Under the pieces are notes generated by a model. The model was not told where the DNA came from and did no database searches. It was given only the letters and a program-made list of their open reading frames with translations. Of a stretch of 64,000 bases of DNA, positions 61,309 to 64,000 are shown in pieces; the first letter of the stretch is position 1, and every line of letters starts with the position of its first letter. Position numbers and translations under genes: made by a program. The DNA comes from Diadema setosum. Its lineage: Eukaryota > Echinodermata > Echinoidea > Diadematoida > Diadematidae. The stretch lies in assembly GCF_964275005.1 (NCBI RefSeq), contig NC_092702.1:37224816-37288815 (forward strand). Direction: 5' to 3'.

Positions 61309-63560
61309 CATATGTGTGGATTCAGTGTATGCAGGAAGATACGGAAAGTACTCTGCGAAAGTTTGAGGAATAAGAACCCAAAGTTATGAATATACATTAT
61401 TTTGAATTTCGGCGAGATTATGAATATGCAGGATTTGATCGAAAGCAATAAATATCACTGAACATACATTGCTGAATATATTGCTAAAGTTTTACACTTT
61501 GATTATATACGAGGGAAAGCGGAGATATTTCAGCCACTGATATAAAAAAAGTACGTACTTACACTGACTTACATAGACATTCTAAGTCATGAAAAACAAA
61601 TGAGAAATTAGATGAAAATAATTTGCCGTTAACCGTGTTTTCAGTCATCGGAGTTGCTGGTCTACCCAATATCAGCATTAACCATTAATATTAACGTTTA
61701 GGATTGATGTTAGTCGTTATCTGACTTCAATCCCATAACTTGTCCATTCACCGTGGATGATAATAATGCTGCTCTCTATTCTTTGTTTTCTCATGGGTTC
61801 TTTTGTCGTCTGAAAGGGACAAGCGGCCCAAGGTGCTTACCATTGTCCCAAACGGAGGAAACCCGACCGGGGAAACGACGTCTCTGGAAAAACGACACAA
61901 AATCTACGTCTTGGCCAGAAAATACAACCTTATTATCATAGAGGACGATGCCTATTACTTCCTACAGTTCAGTGAGGTAAACATTCACATGCAAAGAGAA
62001 ACGGATAAAAAAAAAAGCGAAACTGTCTGGACAATTAATTGTAGAAACACTCGACCATTGTCATCTTCAATTGAACATCCTTTCTGATAGACAAGGGATT
62101 TTCACTAGCCCGGCAATTCGTAGATCTGATTTAGAGACATATAGAATATTTGTTGTCATACCGAAGGTTTCACACCAGCTCTTGTTACATGAAAATTTCA
62201 ACCATGCACCACTTTCCCTGTAGGAAAAGCCACAAAACTTATTAACTTAAATTCAGTTTCAGGATGATTATGTCATATTTGGAGGGAATGAATGGAATCA
62301 TCGTATCAGTATTCTGTAACTGGTCATTTTAGTAATCTTATTTTAGTATTTATCATTTATCAGGAAGAGAGTCAAACTATTGATGCAATGGGGCAAAAAT
62401 CAACTTTCTTACTCTTTATTTTCTTTCCATCACTATATTCCCCAAAGTCTCGCATTCCGTCTTTGCTCTCCATGGATACGGACGGAAGAGTCGTGAGATG
62501 CGACACGTTTTCAAAGTTCATGGGACCAGGGTAAGACGATCTATCACTGCGTGATATAGTTATACTCAATGTAGTCCTACTCATTCACTTAATTTAAGGG
62601 ACGTAGTCGGTTGGGTGCTTGTGATGAAAGCCTAAAGCTATCAGTTCTTAGGTAGTAGCTTTCCCCTACTTCAAAGGAGGTGATTTATGCAGCACTCGTT
62701 TTCAGACCCTCCCATATTTCATCCTATACTGATTCTTTGTTCCGTGTGAGCACTACTCTTCCTTCAGACCTACCATCATTGTTAGTCTACATAACATCTC
62801 GAAATATTCACGTCAATGTCTCCAGTGGCTCAGGGACATCTTGTGCTATCCTTTTACCTTACCCGAAGCCGAGCTCAGGAATTCTTGCTTAGGAGTCAGA
62901 TATCCCAGCAATGACAACCCGTAGCTTTTTCAATTGAAGATTTTACCTGATACCTGAACCAATTTCATGATTCTTGATCTTTCCAGTTTTCGCGCAGGCT
63001 GGCTCAGTGGACCGAATGCTCTGGTGACAAAGATGTTGTTTGAGCTGCAGTATATGATACAACATGCCAGCGTTTTAACACAGGTGTGATGACGCTTCTA
63101 AAAACAATTTTTTTTTCATTGCTTTTAAAATCTTGTCCTTGCATTTCTTTGCGATGGAGTTATTTGATTTACAGAGAGTACAATGACTCTAAAACACGAT
63201 AGCAATAAAAAAATTAGATAAATAACTAAAACAAGGATTATCTAAAATGATAATTGTTTAGATGCTGCATATCAGTTACTCCCGTAATATCTCAATTTCC
63301 TCAAAGGTTGGTAGCTGTTGCTATATTGTATATAATACCTTCAGCCTCATTACGAAATTACGAAACTTTCCTGAGGATTGTCTGTTAATACGTGACGTCA
63401 TAATAGGCTACGATCGCATCTCGTCTCCTGAAGGTAACTCTGAACAAACTCCTGAGACAGTGGGGGATGGAAGAATTCCTTCGGAATGCCAACGATCAAA
63501 GGGGTTTCTACTGGAAGAGACGGGACTTCAGTCTACAGAGTGCAGAAAAACATCTCAAGG
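49912..63560 (+). CDS. AADAT: Kynurenine/2-aminoadipate aminotransferase-like, copy 2 (exons 1-10, runs off window)
   Basis: Tandem paralogue of the upstream gene. Exons 49912-49978, 57451-57550, 58221-58289, 59028-59160, 60671-60745, 61118-61230, 61817-61976, 62448-62530, 62987-63083 and 63434-63560 are identical in length and phase to copy 1 exons 1-10 (1024 bp, 341 codons), with no stops. Relative to copy 1: K12Q, K24R, Y40D, T41P, E181D, A217V, M291I, D323G, R334Q. Catalytic N201, D230, Y233 and K262 are kept. Exons 11 and 12 must lie beyond the right edge. Intron 1 is swollen by an LTR element. The gene looks intact so far as seen. Confidence 0.92.
50030..50500. repeat. CCGATG/CATCGG-rich segment
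   Basis: Many CCGATG, GTCGG and CATCGGA words in both orientations. The left end (CCATTGGTCACTCGTCG) resembles the MITE terminus at 34187, so this may be a related, decayed element. Confidence 0.4.
50597..50761 (-). repeat. 3' LTR (165 bp)
   Basis: Identical base for base to 55236-55400. It contains GAATAAA on the minus strand, a possible polyadenylation signal. Confidence 0.9.
50762..52492. other. Non-coding 3' interior of the LTR element
   Basis: About 1.7 kb of AT-rich sequence between the stop of the long ORF and the 3' LTR. No ORF with recognisable domains; the usual RT/IN region is missing here. Confidence 0.7.
52493..55066 (-). CDS. Retropepsin-like / decapeptide-repeat ORF of the LTR element
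   Basis: One uninterrupted 857-codon ORF. Residues 1-60 are basic. About 64-165 resemble a retroviral-type aspartic protease: V-C-S-G-L-E-V-N-L-I (71-80) stands where D-T/S-G-A-E-V-N-L-I is expected, and DVVAGLPFLEMYDLVV (136-151) matches the C-terminal G-x-x-F-L block. The catalytic Asp is thus Cys. Residues 188-477 are 29 decapeptide repeats of the E-P-S-S-A-G-E-M-C-T type. The remainder is acidic, then proline- and histidine-rich. No zinc knuckle, RT or integrase. It could be a gag-pro relic that has kept its frame, or a gene carried by the element. Confidence 0.8.
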   Translation of the reverse strand: MRGLRAPTQWCFTEPGGISASGSRSYMPTTWHEPVAPKRERKQEFRRSKPRSYIQSPFFLAQQGNRDVHVSVCSGLEVNLISESVADMLSECDITADEYGHSMRVPGAIGFTDVCITFNDKQFCIDGAVVRDLDVDVVAGLPFLEMYDLVVRPAKQQILFEDGSTFHYGSRSAHADRLHKHELFCTDEPSSAGEMCAEPSSAGETCIKHSSAGEMCTEHSSTGERCTEPSSAGEMCTEHSSTSEKCTEPSSAGERCTEPSSAGERCPEPSSAGEMCTEPSSAGEVCTEPSSAGEVCTEHSSTGEKCTEPSSTGEMCTEPSSAGEVCTEPSSAGETCIKHSSTGERCTEPSSAGEMCTEHSSTGEKCTEPSSAGERCTEPSSAGEMCPEPSSAGEMCTEPSSAGEVCTEPSSAGEVCTEHSSAGEKCTEPSSAGEKCTKPSSTGEMCTEPSSAGEVCTEHSSAGETCIKHSSAGEMSAEHNFDQIVTRPRSEFFTEPSSEKDVYTQHSSKVQMKFSQLLVDDQHSDHFDCPNFMDFCVDVQVNDTSSHLCDLRDCAERGAISLNSMSYADLHAPAFAQHMYRQYEGGGSSPYPAEQGDKSDLLPSSCTEDNFLSPQITTAMIRSPVHNDQSLDGGLISNSQPHPADNSPHDVIGNPDVNRHHLDVDGLLPADDTIPDVNDVLQHDDGSPPARDDIYREIDAIPVASVDFSMVVDDGPPLKQVILVSVSDPLPPDRSPVCDMLLQAYDDEPPVYGLHLFLSEDPSTPRDVHLGSCCVELSLHPSTDHGTNIHPPHPPPSVPHVAIVPRPSPPPLAYGLGLHPTVPYLTLPRGIGLVPPDSVSPCTGTIFPKLPHVLSPG
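53636..54505 (-). repeat. 30 bp coding minisatellite, 29 units
   Basis: 29 contiguous 30 bp units (870 bp) with no length variation, each like CTCACCTGCAGAGCTAGGCT plus 10 more bases on the plus strand. Because 30 is a multiple of 3, other frames on both strands also stay open, which creates spurious long ORFs. Confidence 0.97.
55216..55235 (-). promoter_or_regulatory. Primer-binding site of the LTR element
   Basis: TGGTGGCAGCGTCGGGATTC directly abuts the 5' LTR. Its complement ends GCTGCCACCA, the 3' end of tRNA-Leu(TAG)-type tRNAs with CCA. Confidence 0.75.
55236..55400 (-). repeat. 5' LTR (165 bp)
   Basis: Identical to 50597-50761; terminal CGCCA/TGGCG inverted bases. Confidence 0.9.
55401..57450. 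other. Rest of intron 1 of copy 2
   Basis: No recognisable exon of this gene. An Ala/Thr-rich open stretch near 56600-56740 after a TTGCAG could be a chance reading frame. Poly-T runs occur near 56540 and 56920. Confidence 0.45.
57451..57550 (+). CDS. AADAT: AADAT-like copy 2, exon 2
   Basis: Codes [20 protein letters not shown] onward; K24R, Y40D and T41P relative to copy 1. Confidence 0.92.
57930..58077 (+). mobile_element. SINE/LINE 3'-tail fragment
   Basis: GAGCAAGCGCCATGAGCGCC...ACCGGCGCTATACAAG followed by (ATC)n. The stem-loop-then-trinucleotide layout is that of L2/CR1-type 3' ends and the SINEs that borrow them. Absent from copy 1 intron 2. Confidence 0.6.
58221..58289 (+). CDS. 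AADAT: AADAT-like copy 2, exon 3
   Basis: Protein identical to copy 1 exon 3; one synonymous change. Confidence 0.94.
59028..59160 (+). CDS. AADAT: AADAT-like copy 2, exon 4
   Basis: Protein identical to copy 1 exon 4, including the unusual GGNLH; donor gtgagt instead of gtaagt. Confidence 0.95.
59663..60024 (+). mobile_element. tRNA-derived SINE in intron 4 of copy 2
   Basis: A box TTGGCTCAGTCGG and B box GGTTCGAACCC are correctly spaced at the 5' end, then about 250 bases of unrelated body and an A-rich CAAA tail. Short duplication ACAGACAG lies on both sides. Copy 1 lacks the insertion at the same place. Confidence 0.85.
60671..60745 (+). CDS. AADAT: AADAT-like copy 2, exon 5
   Basis: Protein identical to copy 1 exon 5. 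Confidence 0.95.
61118..61230 (+). CDS. AADAT: AADAT-like copy 2, exon 6
   Basis: One change from copy 1, E181D. Confidence 0.95.
61275..61306. repeat. Poly-A tract
   Basis: About 30 A residues in intron 6 of copy 2; the same site in copy 1 has a short AAAGAAAG run. Confidence 0.95.
61817..61976 (+). CDS. AADAT: AADAT-like copy 2, exon 7
   Basis: NPTG and [10 protein letters not shown] retained; A217V. Confidence 0.96.
62448..62530 (+). CDS. AADAT: AADAT-like copy 2, exon 8 (PLP lysine)
   Basis: DTFSK retained; protein identical to copy 1. Confidence 0.96.
62987..63083 (+). CDS. AADAT: AADAT-like copy 2, exon 9
   Basis: One change, M291I. Confidence 0.94.
63434..63560 (+). CDS. AADAT: AADAT-like copy 2, exon 10
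   Basis: D323G and R334Q relative to copy 1. D323 aligns with an Asp also present in human AADAT, so copy 2 is the changed one. Confidence 0.93.
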
Positions 63561-64000
63561 GTAAGAAACTTGTACTCTGTTAGGTTTATCACTCTTAGTG
63601 TTGATTATATCATTCTATGTTAAAGGAGACCTCCGGATGATTTTCAAATTTTTACATTTGAACATATATAAATTAGTTATACTGGGTACAGAGTTTCAGG
63701 ATTTATGATGATTGGGATGAAAAATAAGAATGTTTTCGAAGTTTATAACAAATTACAATGAACAAGGATGATGACATGGCAGCCTCACCATAAGAATGCA
63801 TGAGATGTGGCTCAAGGAAGCAGCTCAAAAGAAGAAGGCATGCATAGATTACACACAGGTGAGCTTGCAAGCATGCGGTATTGTAATGGAATGACACTGC
63901 TACATTTCTGAGATATGTGAGGCTCCTATGTCATCATCTTTGTTCAGTGTAATTTGTTTAAGGTTTTTGAAAGTACTGTTTCTGTGCTCAAGAACCACAA
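63561..64000. other. Intron 10 of copy 2, incomplete
   Basis: Follows copy 1 for about 60 bases and then diverges. The region 63640-63960 carries an inverted arrangement around TTCAAATTTTTACATTTG and a TGTAATTTGTT element, suggesting an unrelated insertion. No coding sequence. Confidence 0.4.

Overview
This is a window of animal nuclear DNA, AT-rich and intron-dominated, most likely from an echinoderm (sea-urchin-like). The clues are animal-type GT-AG gene structure, animal orthologues (DNA polymerase nu, kynurenine/alpha-aminoadipate aminotransferase) and dense short MITEs, LINE and SINE fragments and an LTR element of marine-deuterostome type. The species is an inference; no ribosomal or mitochondrial marker is present.

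Layout. (1) Positions 225-16742, minus strand: DNA polymerase nu (POLN, family A). I rebuilt 21 coding exons by hand, with every splice phase agreeing, giving about 974 residues from the start codon into the palm/fingers domain. The last exons, with palm motif C, lie off the left edge. Its introns hold several MITEs and a LINE fragment. (2) Positions 16.7-32.5 kb: no confident gene. This stretch holds CTAG/TAACGTTA-rich DNA, a pair of TTGCAA-rich repeats in opposite orientation, a 1.4 kb tandem array carrying ten copies or near-copies of the RFX/X-box palindrome, a few exon-like scraps, and microsatellites. (3) Positions 32526-47393, plus strand: a complete 12-exon aminotransferase gene (AADAT/KAT2-like, 431 residues). 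(4) Positions 49912-63560, plus strand: a second tandem copy, exons 1-10, cut by the right edge. All exon lengths and phases match copy 1, with nine amino-acid differences in the shared region.

The two aminotransferase copies have been hit by different mobile elements since duplication: copy 1 has an antisense L2/CR1-like LINE and a TIR element full of telomeric repeats; copy 2 has a tRNA-derived SINE and a 4.8 kb LTR element in intron 1. The LTR element is the strangest object in the window: identical 165 bp LTRs, a tRNA-Leu-like primer site, no visible reverse transcriptase, and one 857-codon ORF that joins a retropepsin-like domain (active-site Asp missing) to 29 perfect-period decapeptide repeats and an acidic/proline-rich tail.

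The genes are not an operon. POLN acts in nuclear DNA repair and translesion synthesis. The aminotransferases act on kynurenine and 2-aminoadipate in amino-acid catabolism, and their clustering reflects tandem duplication.
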